Source: Candidatus Zemynaea palustris (lineage in GTDB: Bacteria > Vulcanimicrobiota > Vulcanimicrobiia > Vulcanimicrobiales > Vulcanimicrobiaceae). From it: a stretch of DNA of 34,417 bases. Positions within the stretch are counted from its first letter, which is position 1. Every line of letters begins with the position of its first letter. Below the pieces are notes generated by a model. That model worked only from the letters and a program-made list of their open reading frames with translations. It was not told where the DNA came from and searched no databases. Shown here piece by piece: positions 21,981 through 31,230 of this stretch. The DNA lies in NCBI GenBank assembly GCA_003134695.1, contig PLCB01000019.1, forward strand, positions 14,930 through 49,346, read 5' to 3'. The position numbers were made by a program, and so were the translations under genes.

Positions 21981-24406
21981 TGGACGTCGAACGCGATCGA
22001 TGAAGCGCCGACGCAGCCGTTCTCGGCGATCTTCAGCACCGATAAGATGTAGTGCCCATGCTCGCGCGGGACTTCGATGTCGAAGCTCTCGCCGGAAAGA
22101 TGCTCGACGCGCCAAAGCATGGTACGCGGCGCCGCCGCGGCGATCGACGGCACGTCGGTCGAAACCTTGCGCGGCTCCTCGGCGGCGAAGATATCGCTCG
22201 CCTTCGAGTTCGCCGGCGCGACGTAGGCGTGCCATCTCGGGTTTTCGGAGGCCGGATTCTGCGACGTCGTCCCGCCGCTCGAGAGCACCGCCGGCGCATC
22301 GTCGAACAGCGCCGAGCCGCTTTCACGACCGTCGGCGACGCGAATCGCGTAGGTCGCGCCGCTCTTTTCGGCGCCGTCGCGTACCGCTACGTGCGCGACG
22401 TCGCCCGGCGCGTAACGAGCGCGATCGAGCCCGAGATCGGTGGTGCGCGCGTGACCGGGTCCGTCAAGTTGGAGACGTGCGGCTCCGAGCGCGATCGCAC
22501 CGTCGCGTACGAAGGCGGCGGAGACGCGCACGTCGCCTTGCGGATCGCCGAGATCGAGCGTCGCCGTCGCTTCGCCGCCCGAGGCGATTCCCAGGCGCGT
22601 CGCATAGGTGCGCGCACCGTCGAGCGTGATCAAGGCGCTGCCGCTCGCGCCGGGAGCGTTCGCGCGAACCGTGATCTTGTCGCCGACGCGATAGCGCGCC
22701 TTGTCGAGCACGATCGCGACCGAGCCGATATCGGAGGGCGTCGAGCCGGCGAGCGCCCGCGGCTCGATCGTCACCGTCGAAGCGTCGAGCGCGTGCCGAC
22801 CGTCGACCTCGGCGGCGGCGAGCACCAAGTGCGAACCGAGACTGACGTTGCGGAAAACCGCGCGCGCGCGTCCATTTGCGTCGAGCGTGACGTCCTGATC
22901 TTGAACGGTCGAGCCGTGCGACAGTCGCACGTGAACGGGCAAGCCGCTCGCGGGCGAAGCAGTCGAAGCGTCGAAGCCGCGCACGTCGACGACGACGGGT
23001 TGTCCCGGGTCGACCGTCGTCGCCGCCGGATCGACCGCCAACGCGACGCGCGCATTGGGCACCGCGACGCGCGTCGTCGCTGACGCGCCGATCGCCGTCG
23101 CTTCGATGCCGTACGTCGAATCGAGTCCGTCGGTCGGCGGCGGCAGCGAGATGCTCGCGCGGCCGTTAGCGTCGGTGCGCAGCGCATAATTGTACACGAT
23201 CGTCGTCCCCCAGCGGGACGCTTCGTCGGAGGCATCGGGCGGAACGATGTGCGGCGTTCGCACGACGCGCACGTTAACCGTCGCGCCGGGAACGTTCGCC
23301 CCGGCGCGTGTCGCGCCGACCACGATGGTTACGGGCTTCTGCGGATTGCACGGACAGTTGGATTGAAGCGAGAGCACGAAATCGACCGCCGCGTCGACGT
23401 GGACGCTCGTCCCGCCGACGCCGCCGGCGGCGCTCGCGAGGATCGAGTAATCGCCCGACTCGACGGTCGCCGGCACGTCGATCGCGCCGTTGAAGGCGCC
23501 GGCCGAATCCAAGCGCGCCGTCGCGGCCGCGAGCGTGCGCCCCGCGCCGGCGAGCGTTATGCGAACGTCGCCGCCGGCGAGTTTGAGGCTGCCGTTGACG
23601 CGCCGCCGTACGAAACCGGCGAAGTGCACTTGCGAGCCCGCGCGCACGACCGCAGATTCGAGCCGCATGCCGACGATTGCGCTCGGGATCGGCGCCTGCG
23701 GAAGAATCGAGATGAAGGCTCGTCCCGCTCCGTTTTCCGCGAGCGCGAAAGCCGGTCGCTGGCGTAGGTCGCGCCAGTTGACGAAGCCGTTCGGATCGGT
23801 TTTTCTTTCAAGGAGTCGCAAGCCGACCAAGAACGAAACGTGCATGTTCGAAATCGGGCGTCCGCTGCGCAGATCGACTCCCCACAGCAGCAAGCCTTCG
23901 GGACTCTCTTTGGTCAGGAGCCCGATGTGCGTCCGGTTGATCCAGACTTGCTGGACCGCTTCGCCTCGCCTCGCCTCGATCACGTAGAAGCCCTCCTGGC
24001 TTCCGATCGGAACGGTTACGTCGCTCGACTCGAACCGGAAGCCCGGCGGCGGCGAGAACTTCCAGCGCGCGATCGGGTTGCGGTGCGACGTGTCGAGCGG
24101 CCGCGGTTGACGATTCTGACCCGCGATGATGACGTCGGCCGGGTCGACATTGTACGCGGCAAAGTCGACCGGCGCGCCCGAGTAGGTGTCGAGGCGCAAG
24201 GTCGCCGGCTTCCACGGCACGCTGACGTCGCGCGCAAACAGCGCGAAATACGCGTCCCACTGACCCTTGTCGAGTAGCGGACGCGCGGCTTCTGCAGGCA
24301 ACGCGGCGAGCGCGATCGCCAGCAACGCGGCGCCGATCGCGCGCCCTGTCCGGTTCCTAGGAGTCTGTCTAGAAATCCAGCGCGTAGTAGAGCGTTCCGT
24401 ACGCAC
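21977..24406 (-). CDS. Exported multi-domain MG2/Ig-like repeat protein
   Basis: This large exported protein (about 809 aa) is made of successive immunoglobulin-like MG folds, resembling the front half of bacterial alpha-2-macroglobulins. A signal (IGAALLAIALAALPAEA) opens it. MG1/MG2-like blocks follow (EGFYVIEARRGEAVQQVWINRTHIGLL, LLLWGVDLRSGRPISNMHVSFL, YSILASAAG, KARYRVGDKITVRANAPG, RARYAPGDVAHVAV). No thioester (CGEQ) or complement-like TED domain occurs before the stop, so it is not a full protease trap. A CPC motif (QSNCPCNPQ) is notable. The start is uncertain: GTG 24406 and GTG 24448 overlap the upstream lipoprotein gene, and non-standard codons nearer the signal are possible. polA follows with an ATGA overlap. 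Confidence 0.8.
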   Translation of the reverse strand: MRTERSTTRWISRQTPRNRTGRAIGAALLAIALAALPAEAARPLLDKGQWDAYFALFARDVSVPWKPATLRLDTYSGAPVDFAAYNVDPADVIIAGQNRQPRPLDTSHRNPIARWKFSPPPGFRFESSDVTVPIGSQEGFYVIEARRGEAVQQVWINRTHIGLLTKESPEGLLLWGVDLRSGRPISNMHVSFLVGLRLLERKTDPNGFVNWRDLRQRPAFALAENGAGRAFISILPQAPIPSAIVGMRLESAVVRAGSQVHFAGFVRRRVNGSLKLAGGDVRITLAGAGRTLAAATARLDSAGAFNGAIDVPATVESGDYSILASAAGGVGGTSVHVDAAVDFVLSLQSNCPCNPQKPVTIVVGATRAGANVPGATVNVRVVRTPHIVPPDASDEASRWGTTIVYNYALRTDANGRASISLPPPTDGLDSTYGIEATAIGASATTRVAVPNARVALAVDPAATTVDPGQPVVVDVRGFDASTASPASGLPVHVRLSHGSTVQDQDVTLDANGRARAVFRNVSLGSHLVLAAAEVDGRHALDASTVTIEPRALAGSTPSDIGSVAIVLDKARYRVGDKITVRANAPGASGSALITLDGARTYATRLGIASGGEATATLDLGDPQGDVRVSAAFVRDGAIALGAARLQLDGPGHARTTDLGLDRARYAPGDVAHVAVRDGAEKSGATYAIRVADGRESGSALFDDAPAVLSSGGTTSQNPASENPRWHAYVAPANSKASDIFAAEEPRKVSTDVPSIAAAAPRTMLWRVEHLSGESFDIEVPREHGHYILSVLKIAENGCVGASSIAFDVQ

Positions 24407-24791
24407 CCTGATAAACGAGGAACGCAGCCGTGTAATCGCGCGACTCACCCTTTTTCAGCAACTCGTCGGAGTTGTGGAACAGTCCGGCCAGCGCCGTGCT
24501 CCCCGAATCGATGCCCGTATGGCGGATTTTGTTCGCATCCTCGAACGTGAAGTGATTCAGTTGCGGGACAAGATCGCGGCCGACGTCGTTGGTGAACGTG
24601 AAGTTGACAACGTAGAGTGTGTCACCTTGCACGGAGTTTTCGGGGGCGGCGAGGATGCGCATCGATTTCACGACGATGTCGCTCGCCGGCTGCACGAGGG
24701 CGCTCGGGCCGTTGGCCCCCTGAGGTTGATCTTTGCACGCCGACAGCAGCGCGAGGCTGCCCAGCGCAAGTACATAGAGAAGACGTTTCAC
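24369..24791 (-). CDS. Small lipoprotein, DUF4352-like fold
   Basis: This 140-aa lipoprotein has the signal KRLLYVLALGSLALLSAC with lipobox LSAC (Cys19). The mature part (SDIVVKSMRILAAPENSV, TLYVVNFTFTNDVGRDLVPQLNHFTFED, KKGESRDYTAAFLVYQG) has the strand order of DUF4352/telokin-like Ig domains, which are often surface lipoproteins without a known role. The start is GTG 24791, chosen for the signal; no strong ribosome site is visible, and the frame upstream to 25127 overlaps the divergent gene. It is the first gene of the minus-strand run that continues through polA and mutM to rpsA. Confidence 0.78.
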   Translation of the reverse strand: MKRLLYVLALGSLALLSACKDQPQGANGPSALVQPASDIVVKSMRILAAPENSVQGDTLYVVNFTFTNDVGRDLVPQLNHFTFEDANKIRHTGIDSGSTALAGLFHNSDELLKKGESRDYTAAFLVYQGAYGTLYYALDF

Positions 24792-24837
24792 GGCGTCGGG
24801 ATTCGGCGGTCCTCGAGGGCACCCCCGCCCGGCTGGG

Positions 24838-24843
24838 TATAAG
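24838..24843 (+). promoter_or_regulatory. Possible -10 box of a leaderless transcript
   Basis: TATAAG at 24838-24843 lies six bases before the ATG at 24850, so transcription would begin at or next to the start codon. No ribosome binding site fits in between, consistent with a leaderless mRNA. No good -35 is visible in the GC-rich sequence upstream, so the call is weak. Confidence 0.35.
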
Positions 24844-24849
24844 CGTCGC

Positions 24850-25404
24850 ATGATGCGCACGCTCCCGTTTTTACTCGCCGCCGCGTTAGCGACGGCGATC
24901 CTGGGACGCCCGTGTTTGGCCGAGTCGACTCCCAGCCCCGGCGCGATCGGGTCGGCTCCGTCCGATGTCTCGAAATACCGCTCGCAATTCCCGAAGACAC
25001 CGCAGCACACGCAGTACGTCGTCGAGGTCAATCGCAAAGGCCAGGTCAGCAAGGTTCGTTCCGGGACGCACTCGCACGATCCGCGCTTCGACCAGGTCAC
25101 CTTTGGCAACGTCGTGCAGACCTTCATTCGCCGGAGCGACGGGCTCGCGATTTCCGGGCTCTATCGCGTCTCGTACGATTACGACCCCAAGACGCAATTC
25201 GTGCATCGTTCGGTGGCGCTGGTTCACGCCGGCGGCGTCGACGCGGCGGCTCCGGGCTTGGTCCAGGTTTTCACCGACATCAACAGGCGCAACGCGCAAA
25301 AGTATCAGGCCGACCTGCACCAGCGAAACCTCCAGCAGCAGTTGAAGGACCAGTTGAAGAAACTGAACGCGACGGCGGCTCCGCGAGCGACGCCGTCGCA
25401 CTGA
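24850..25404 (+). CDS. Secreted protein of unknown function
   Basis: This 184-aa exported protein has a signal peptide (MMRTLPFLLAAALATAILGRPCLA). A short domain follows with TQYVVEVNRKGQVSKVRSG, PRFDQVTFGNVVQTFIRRSDG and LYRVSYDYDPKTQFVHRSVALV, like a small beta-sheet fold. A charged C-terminal helix, rich in Gln and Lys and likely to form a coiled coil, spans about residues 148-172 (NAQKYQADLHQRNLQQQLKD). No family is recognised. Two ATG codons in tandem (24850, 24853) could start it. No ribosome site is seen and TATAAG stands six bases upstream. It is divergent from the lipoprotein gene; the small zinc-protein gene follows 17 bases after its stop. Confidence 0.75.
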   Translation: MMRTLPFLLAAALATAILGRPCLAESTPSPGAIGSAPSDVSKYRSQFPKTPQHTQYVVEVNRKGQVSKVRSGTHSHDPRFDQVTFGNVVQTFIRRSDGLAISGLYRVSYDYDPKTQFVHRSVALVHAGGVDAAAPGLVQVFTDINRRNAQKYQADLHQRNLQQQLKDQLKKLNATAAPRATPSH

Positions 25405-25421
25405 ACCGACAAGGCGGTACC

Positions 25422-25652
25422 ATGCCGGCACCCGAGTTCGATCCTCTCAAATGGTGGTTGGCGAGTCGCGAAGGCATCGACGATGCGACCGATCGCGACC
25501 TCGAACGCAGTTGCACGCGCAAAGACGGCTATCGGACGGAAGACGAAGCGCGCGCGCACGCGGCGATGAACGGGATGGGCGGCGTGCTCTTCACGTACCA
25601 CTGTCGCTATTGCGACCTCTGGCACCTCACGCGCCGACCATCGAGGGGATGA
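25422..25652 (+). CDS. Small putative zinc-binding protein
   Basis: This is a 76-aa cytoplasmic-looking protein. After an acidic N-terminus (EFDPLKWWLASREGIDDATDRD) comes a compact pattern: RSCTRKDGYRTEDEARAHAA, then FTYHCRYCDLWHLTRRP. The single Cys plus the CxxC-x3-H group could bind one zinc ion. Small proteins with C-x-x-K-x-x-Y...EA...Y-x-C-x-x-C-x-x-W-H-L-T patterns are widespread in phages and bacteria, without known function. The start ATG 25422 has AAGG about eight bases upstream. The frame is open to 24912, but upstream codons overlap the previous gene. It is probably co-transcribed with its neighbours. Confidence 0.75.
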   Translation: MPAPEFDPLKWWLASREGIDDATDRDLERSCTRKDGYRTEDEARAHAAMNGMGGVLFTYHCRYCDLWHLTRRPSRG

Positions 25653-25682
25653 CCTCTCGTTGAATCGAACGGACGCCCACAA

Positions 25683-26549
25683 ATGCGTTACCTTACGTTT
25701 CTGCTCGAGGGAAGCCCGCGGCCGGGGCTGCTGCGCGGCGCCGAGATCCACCCACTTCCGGTAAGCGTCGGGACACTGCGCGACTACATCGCGCTTTCGG
25801 CGCGCGAACGCGCTGCGCTCGGGACCGAGGGTTCGGTCCCGCTTGGGGCTGCGACGCTGCTCGCGCCCGTCCGCCCGCTCAAGAACGTCTTCGCCGTGGG
25901 GCGCAATTACATGGGCCACGCCGAGGAAGTAGCGCGGGCGCGCGGGATCGAGCTCAAGTTGCCGGCGGTACCGACCTTCTTCACCAAGGCGCCGACCGCG
26001 ATTTCCGACCCCGAAGCGACGCTCCATCTGTCGCCGGAGATTTCGTCGCAGTACGATTACGAGGCGGAGCTCGCGGTCGTGATCGGGGAACGTTGTCGCG
26101 ACGTGCCGGAAGATCGCGCACTATCGGTCGTCTTCGGCTACACGTGCCTCAACGACGTCACCGCGCGCGACCTGCAGCGCGACCACCAACAATGGTTCAA
26201 GGGAAAGAGCCTCGACGAGACGTGTCCGATCGGACCCTGGATCGTCGGTGCCGACGAGATTCCCGATCCCGGCAAACTCGACATCTCGCTGCGACTCAAC
26301 GGCGCAATCAAACAACACGCCGATACGGGCCAGTTGATCTTCAGCATTCCGAAGATCATCGCGTCGCTCTCGCGCGGCCTCACGCTCGAACCCGGCGACG
26401 TGATCGCGACGGGGACGCCCGACGGCGTCGGCTTCGCGCGAACGCCGCCCGAGTTTCTCAAGGACGGCGACGTGATGGAAGTCGACATCGGCGGAATCGG
26501 TGTCTTGCGCAACACCATCGTGCTCAAGGTTCCGGCGGTAGTGCGCTAG
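25683..26549 (+). CDS. Fumarylacetoacetate hydrolase family protein
   Basis: This 288-aa FAH-fold enzyme belongs to the group that includes ring-cleavage hydrolases, HpaG-type isomerase/decarboxylases and acylpyruvases. FAVGRNYMGHAEE opens the catalytic domain. FFTKAPTAISDPEATLHL, then the metal-binding YDYEAELAVVIGERC with its acidic residues, FGYTCLNDVTARDLQ, WFKGKSLDETCPIGPWIV and GDVIATGTPDGVGFARTPPEFLKDGDVMEVDIGGIG complete it. All metal and active-site blocks are kept, so it should be active, probably on a beta-keto or 2-oxo diacid-type substrate. The exact reaction cannot be told. No ring-cleavage genes are nearby. pntAA starts one base after its stop, which suggests one transcript. 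Confidence 0.88.
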   Translation: MRYLTFLLEGSPRPGLLRGAEIHPLPVSVGTLRDYIALSARERAALGTEGSVPLGAATLLAPVRPLKNVFAVGRNYMGHAEEVARARGIELKLPAVPTFFTKAPTAISDPEATLHLSPEISSQYDYEAELAVVIGERCRDVPEDRALSVVFGYTCLNDVTARDLQRDHQQWFKGKSLDETCPIGPWIVGADEIPDPGKLDISLRLNGAIKQHADTGQLIFSIPKIIASLSRGLTLEPGDVIATGTPDGVGFARTPPEFLKDGDVMEVDIGGIGVLRNTIVLKVPAVVR

Positions 26550-26550
26550 G

Positions 26551-27690
26551 ATGCTCATCGGCGTCCCGACCGAGATCGAGCCGGGCGAACGGCGCGTCGC
26601 GCTTGTCCCCGAGACGGTCGCGCGGCTCGTGAAATCGGGTACCGCAGTTCGCGTCCAGCGCGGCGCCGGTCACGCTGCCGCCTTCGTCGACGCCGCCTAC
26701 GAAGCAGCCGGTGCGACGCTGGCGCCGGACGCTGCCGGTGTCTTCGGCGAGGCGGATCTGATCGCCAAGGTTCAGCGCCCAAACGACGCCGAGCTGAAGT
26801 CGATGCGAGCCGGCCAGGCGCTCGTCGCTTTCCTCTCGCCGCTCGGCGATCCGGCCTCAGTCGAACGCTACGCGAAGCAAAAAATCACCGCACTTTCGAT
26901 GGACGCGATCCCGCGCATCACGCGTGCGCAAAGCATGGACGCGCTCTCGTCGCAAGCAAACATCGGCGGCTATAAAGCGGCGTTGCTCGCGGCCGAACAT
27001 CTGCCGCGTTTCTTTCCGATGCTCACGACCGCGGCCGGAACCGTCGCGCCCGCAAAAGTCCTGATTCTCGGCGCCGGCGTCGCCGGTTTGCAGGCGATCG
27101 CGACGGCTCGCCGTCTCGGCGCCGTCGTCTCGGGTTACGACACGCGCGCCGTCGTGAAAGAGCAGGTGCAGAGCCTCGGCGCAAGCTTTCTCGAACTCGA
27201 CCTCGGCGTCGACGCTGCCGGAGCCGGCGGATATGCGAAGGCGTTGACGCCCGAACAGGAGACGCGACAGCAAGAATTGTTGGCGCAGCACGTTGCGACG
27301 ATCGACGTCGTGATCACGACCGCGGCCGTACCGGGCCGTCGCGCGCCGTTGCTCTTGACCGAAGCGGCGGTCGTGGCGATGAGGCCGGGCTCGGTGATCG
27401 TCGACCTCGCCGCCGAGACCGGCGGCAACTGCGCGCTTACCAAACCCGGTGAGGTGAGCGTGGCGCACGACGTGACGATCGTCGGAACCACGAACCTACC
27501 GTCGACGATGCCCTACCACGCGAGCCTACTCTACTCCCGCAACGTCTACGCGCTCTTGCAGCTGCTGATCAAAGGCGGCGCGCTCAACCTCGATCTGGGG
27601 GACGAGATCGTCAAAGGAACGACGCTGACCAAGGACGGTGAGATCCTCCACGAACCGACCCTCGCCGCACTCGCCGGAAGCAAATCATGA
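26551..27690 (+). CDS. pntAA: NAD(P) transhydrogenase subunit alpha part 1 (PntAA)
   Basis: This is the soluble NAD(H)-binding dI subunit of proton-translocating transhydrogenase (379 aa). It begins MLIGVPTEIEPGERRVALVPETV, like alanine dehydrogenase. SMDAIPRITRAQSMDALSSQANIGGYKA, KVLILGAGVAGLQAIATARRLGAVVSGYDTR (Rossmann GxGxxG) and TTAAVPGRRAP follow. VIVDLAAETGGNCALTKPGE and LPSTMPYHASLLYSRNVYALLQ are transhydrogenase blocks. The enzyme couples hydride transfer from NADH to NADP+ with proton entry, supplying NADPH. pntAB starts within its last codons (ATGA overlap), then pntB. The three-gene split form is typical of many non-enteric bacteria. Confidence 0.95.
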   Translation: MLIGVPTEIEPGERRVALVPETVARLVKSGTAVRVQRGAGHAAAFVDAAYEAAGATLAPDAAGVFGEADLIAKVQRPNDAELKSMRAGQALVAFLSPLGDPASVERYAKQKITALSMDAIPRITRAQSMDALSSQANIGGYKAALLAAEHLPRFFPMLTTAAGTVAPAKVLILGAGVAGLQAIATARRLGAVVSGYDTRAVVKEQVQSLGASFLELDLGVDAAGAGGYAKALTPEQETRQQELLAQHVATIDVVITTAAVPGRRAPLLLTEAAVVAMRPGSVIVDLAAETGGNCALTKPGEVSVAHDVTIVGTTNLPSTMPYHASLLYSRNVYALLQLLIKGGALNLDLGDEIVKGTTLTKDGEILHEPTLAALAGSKS

Positions 27691-28000
27691 GCGCACATCT
27701 CCTCACCGAGCTGACCGTCTTCATCCTCGCCGTCTTCGTCGGGTTCGAGGTGATCTCGAAGGTACCGACGACCTTACACACGCCGCTGATGTCCGCCACC
27801 AACGCGATTCACGGCATCGTGCTCGTCGGCGCGCTGCTGGTCGCAGTCGTCGCCTCACCGAAACTCGGCCCCGTCCTTTCCGTCGCGGTCGTATTCCTCG
27901 CGTCCTTGAATGTCTTCGGCGGCTACGTCGTCACCGAGCGTATGCTCTCGATGTTCAAGCCGCGCGAGACGCCGACACCACGCGACGGAACGAAACGCTG

Positions 28001-28001
<1 letters not shown>
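27687..28001 (+). CDS. pntAB: NAD(P) transhydrogenase subunit alpha part 2 (PntAB)
   Basis: This is the small membrane part of the alpha subunit (104 aa), with about three helices: ELTVFILAVFVGFEVISKVP, NAIHGIVLVGALLVAVVA and LGPVLSVAVVFLASLNVFGGYVVTERML. The run VPTTLHTPLMSATNAIHGIVLVGA and the ending VTERMLSMFK are diagnostic. It helps form the proton channel with PntB. It overlaps pntAA by four bases and pntB by one (TGATG), showing tight coupling. Confidence 0.95.
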
Positions 28002-29416
<1,415 letters not shown>

Positions 29417-29419
29417 ACT

Positions 29420-29442
29420 GACGGCGAGCGCCCTTCGGCGTC
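29420..29442. terminator. Possible weak bidirectional hairpin between convergent genes
   Basis: Between the convergent pntB and binding-protein genes, GACG (29420-29423) pairs with CGTC (29439-29442). After one mismatch an inner 3-bp pairing follows. The stem is short, imperfect and has no U-tract on either strand. It is given only because it is the one structure in a 24-base gap where both transcripts must end. Confidence 0.25.
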
Positions 29443-31042
29443 ATTCAAGACTCCAGTTGTAGGCGTTCCAGGTCGGCGAGAAAGAGTTCGGAGCGAAACC
29501 GTGCAGACGCGTGTTGTACGCGTAGACGTAACCTGCGTTGAACAAATACACAATCGGGACGTCGCGGGCGACGATCCGGTCGATCGCGAGGTAGGCGTCG
29601 CGGCGCTCGGATTCGTGAGGTTCGGCGACGGCTTTGCGCTCGAGACGCTCGACGTCACGATTGCAATAGCGCATGTAGTTGGCCGTCGCCTCGCAACCCA
29701 GTAAGAAGAAATCGTCCGGGTCGGCGCCCATCGTCCAGGGGACGTACGCGAGATCGAAGTTTCCGCTCGCCAGCACGCCCGTTTTCGGAAGAAAGAATTG
29801 CGCTTGGGTGATTTGCCTGACGGGCGTTGACACGCCGCGCTCGTGAAGCTGACGCTCCGCGAAGGCCGCGACTCGCAGCCCGGTCGTCGTCTCGACGAAC
29901 TGCACGTAGTTCAATTCGAGCGGCATCCCGTTCTTCTGACGCCGCCCGCCGGGCCCGCGGCGCCAACCCGCCGCGTCGAACAGGCGGTCGGCGAGCGCCG
30001 GATCGTAGCCCGGTTCTTTGACCCTCGGATCGAACGCCCAGGAAAAGCGCGGACGGTCGGAGTCGGCGACCGGATAATTTCCGTAGGTGATCTTCCGGCT
30101 GATTGCGCCGCGATCGAGGGCCGCCGCGAAGGCGCGCCGGACGCGGACGTCGTCGAGCGGCGGGTGTTTCGTATTGAGGGCCAGCCCCGCGACGATCGCC
30201 GTCGGCACGTGAACGAACCCGATATTCTTGTTGTCTTTGAGGACGGGGATCTGCACCGGCGCGACCAGGTTGAAGTCGATCGCCCCGGAGCGCAAGAGCG
30301 TGAGGTTCGAGTTGGGATCGGGGACGATTTCGATGTCGAGCGCGTCGATTTTCGGGCGGCCGCGCCAGTAGCGCGGGTTGGCACGGTAGACGAGACGATC
30401 GCCACGATTCCAGCGTTCGAACAAATACGGCCCGTCGCCGACGTTCGGTGCGGCCGAGAATTGCGCGCGAACGAGCGGCTTTTGTTGCTCGAGAACGTGC
30501 GCCGGTAGCACGTACTGCGGCGCGGTGCCGTAGGTGAAGAAGGTCGCGACCGCCGGCGCCCACGCGCGTTTGAGATGGAAACGTACGGCATACGCGCCGA
30601 GCGCTTCGGCGCGATCGATCAACTCGTACCCTTCGCGCGACGGGACGGGATTGGCCGGATCGAGGATCGCGTGCAGCGTGAACAAGACGTCGCGCGAGCT
30701 GACCGGGACCCCGTCGCTCCAACGGACGCCGCGTCGTAAGTGGTAGACGATCGTTCGGCCGTCCGGTGAGACTCCGCCGTTGCGAACGCTCGGAACGATC
30801 GAGAGCAGTTCGGGGACGGGGTTGCCGCGCGCATCCAGATCGAAGAACGGCTCGAAGGCGAGATGCGCGAGTTGCTGATCGACGTTGGCGGCGTCTGAGC
30901 GTGCGAACAGCGGGTCGAGCGTCGCCGGGTCGGCCGTGACGTCGAAGCGGAGCGTGGAGACCGGGCGCGCCCCCGGCGCATCGGCCGGCGGGCCACAAGC
31001 AGCCAGAAGCGCCAACAAAAGAAGCACCACCAGCGGTCGCAT
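29441..31042 (-). CDS. Lipoprotein ABC-transporter solute-binding protein, family 5
   Basis: This 533-aa binding lipoprotein belongs to the peptide/nickel (SBP_bac_5, DppA/OppA-like) family. A signal with lipobox LLAAC (Cys16) is followed by LRFDVTADPATLDPLFARSDAAN, GRTIVYHLRRGVRWSDGVPVSSRDVLFTLHAILDPANP, GDGPYLFERWNRGDRLVYRANPRYWRGRPKIDALDIEIVPD, VRRAFAAALDRGAISR and the ligand-lobe C-terminus. These blocks are characteristic. No permease or ATPase genes are within the window, so it is an orphan here. ATG 31042 is chosen for the signal. Two perfect dyads lie in the leader. It is divergent from the lrp-kdd-kamA operon, so peptide supply for lysine use is an attractive but unproven link. Confidence 0.9.
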   Translation of the reverse strand: MRPLVVLLLLALLAACGPPADAPGARPVSTLRFDVTADPATLDPLFARSDAANVDQQLAHLAFEPFFDLDARGNPVPELLSIVPSVRNGGVSPDGRTIVYHLRRGVRWSDGVPVSSRDVLFTLHAILDPANPVPSREGYELIDRAEALGAYAVRFHLKRAWAPAVATFFTYGTAPQYVLPAHVLEQQKPLVRAQFSAAPNVGDGPYLFERWNRGDRLVYRANPRYWRGRPKIDALDIEIVPDPNSNLTLLRSGAIDFNLVAPVQIPVLKDNKNIGFVHVPTAIVAGLALNTKHPPLDDVRVRRAFAAALDRGAISRKITYGNYPVADSDRPRFSWAFDPRVKEPGYDPALADRLFDAAGWRRGPGGRRQKNGMPLELNYVQFVETTTGLRVAAFAERQLHERGVSTPVRQITQAQFFLPKTGVLASGNFDLAYVPWTMGADPDDFFLLGCEATANYMRYCNRDVERLERKAVAEPHESERRDAYLAIDRIVARDVPIVYLFNAGYVYAYNTRLHGFAPNSFSPTWNAYNWSLE

Positions 31043-31079
31043 CGGCGCAAACTGCGCCGCGAGGGGGGAGGCGCCTCCC
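31043..31079 (-). promoter_or_regulatory. Two dyads in the binding-protein leader
   Basis: CGGCGCA (31043-31049) and TGCGCCG (31053-31059) form a 7-bp stem with a 3-base loop touching the start codon. GGGAGGC (31066-31072) and GCCTCCC (31073-31079) form a loopless 14-bp perfect palindrome. On the minus strand the second contains GGGAGG, the best ribosome-binding string nearby. The first hairpin would sit where the ribosome must load. They could act as a protein operator or as an RNA structure limiting translation. Confidence 0.4.
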
Positions 31080-31138
31080 AAGGGCACGTGCGGCGAGGGC
31101 GGGGCTCGCTGCGGCCAATCTGGAAAATCGCACAATTG

Positions 31139-31196
31139 CCGGAAAGTATCCGTTAATATCTTGTAACCACCGGATAAACAGACTATACTAGTCCGG
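31139..31196 (+). promoter_or_regulatory. Phased CCGGA/TCCGG motifs, possible Lrp-type operator
   Basis: CCGGA occurs at 31139 and 31170; TCCG occurs at 31149 and TCCGG at 31192. The steps between successive motifs are 10, 21 and 22 bp, near whole helical turns, and they straddle the promoter. Lrp/AsnC regulators bind multiple phased half-sites and often control their own gene, which lies immediately downstream. GC-rich DNA makes such pentamers common, so this is suggestive only. Confidence 0.4.
31161..31189 (+). promoter_or_regulatory. Sigma-70-type promoter of lrp-kdd-kamA
   Basis: TTGTAA (31161-31166), a 17-bp spacer and TATACT (31184-31189) give a strong housekeeping promoter. The start would fall near 31196, leaving a leader of about 35 bases to the GTG at 31231. 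The -10 box sits inside GACTA-TAC-TAGTC (31181-31193), a perfect inverted repeat, so a regulator bound there would block polymerase. Confidence 0.75.
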
Positions 31197-31230
31197 CCTC
31201 ACACAAACTTCATTCATGCGGAGCCCTACC

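Noticed and set aside
26551-27690. Alanine dehydrogenase as the identity of the gene
   Set aside because: The folds are related, but the transhydrogenase-specific blocks and the directly coupled pntAB and pntB genes settle it as PntAA.
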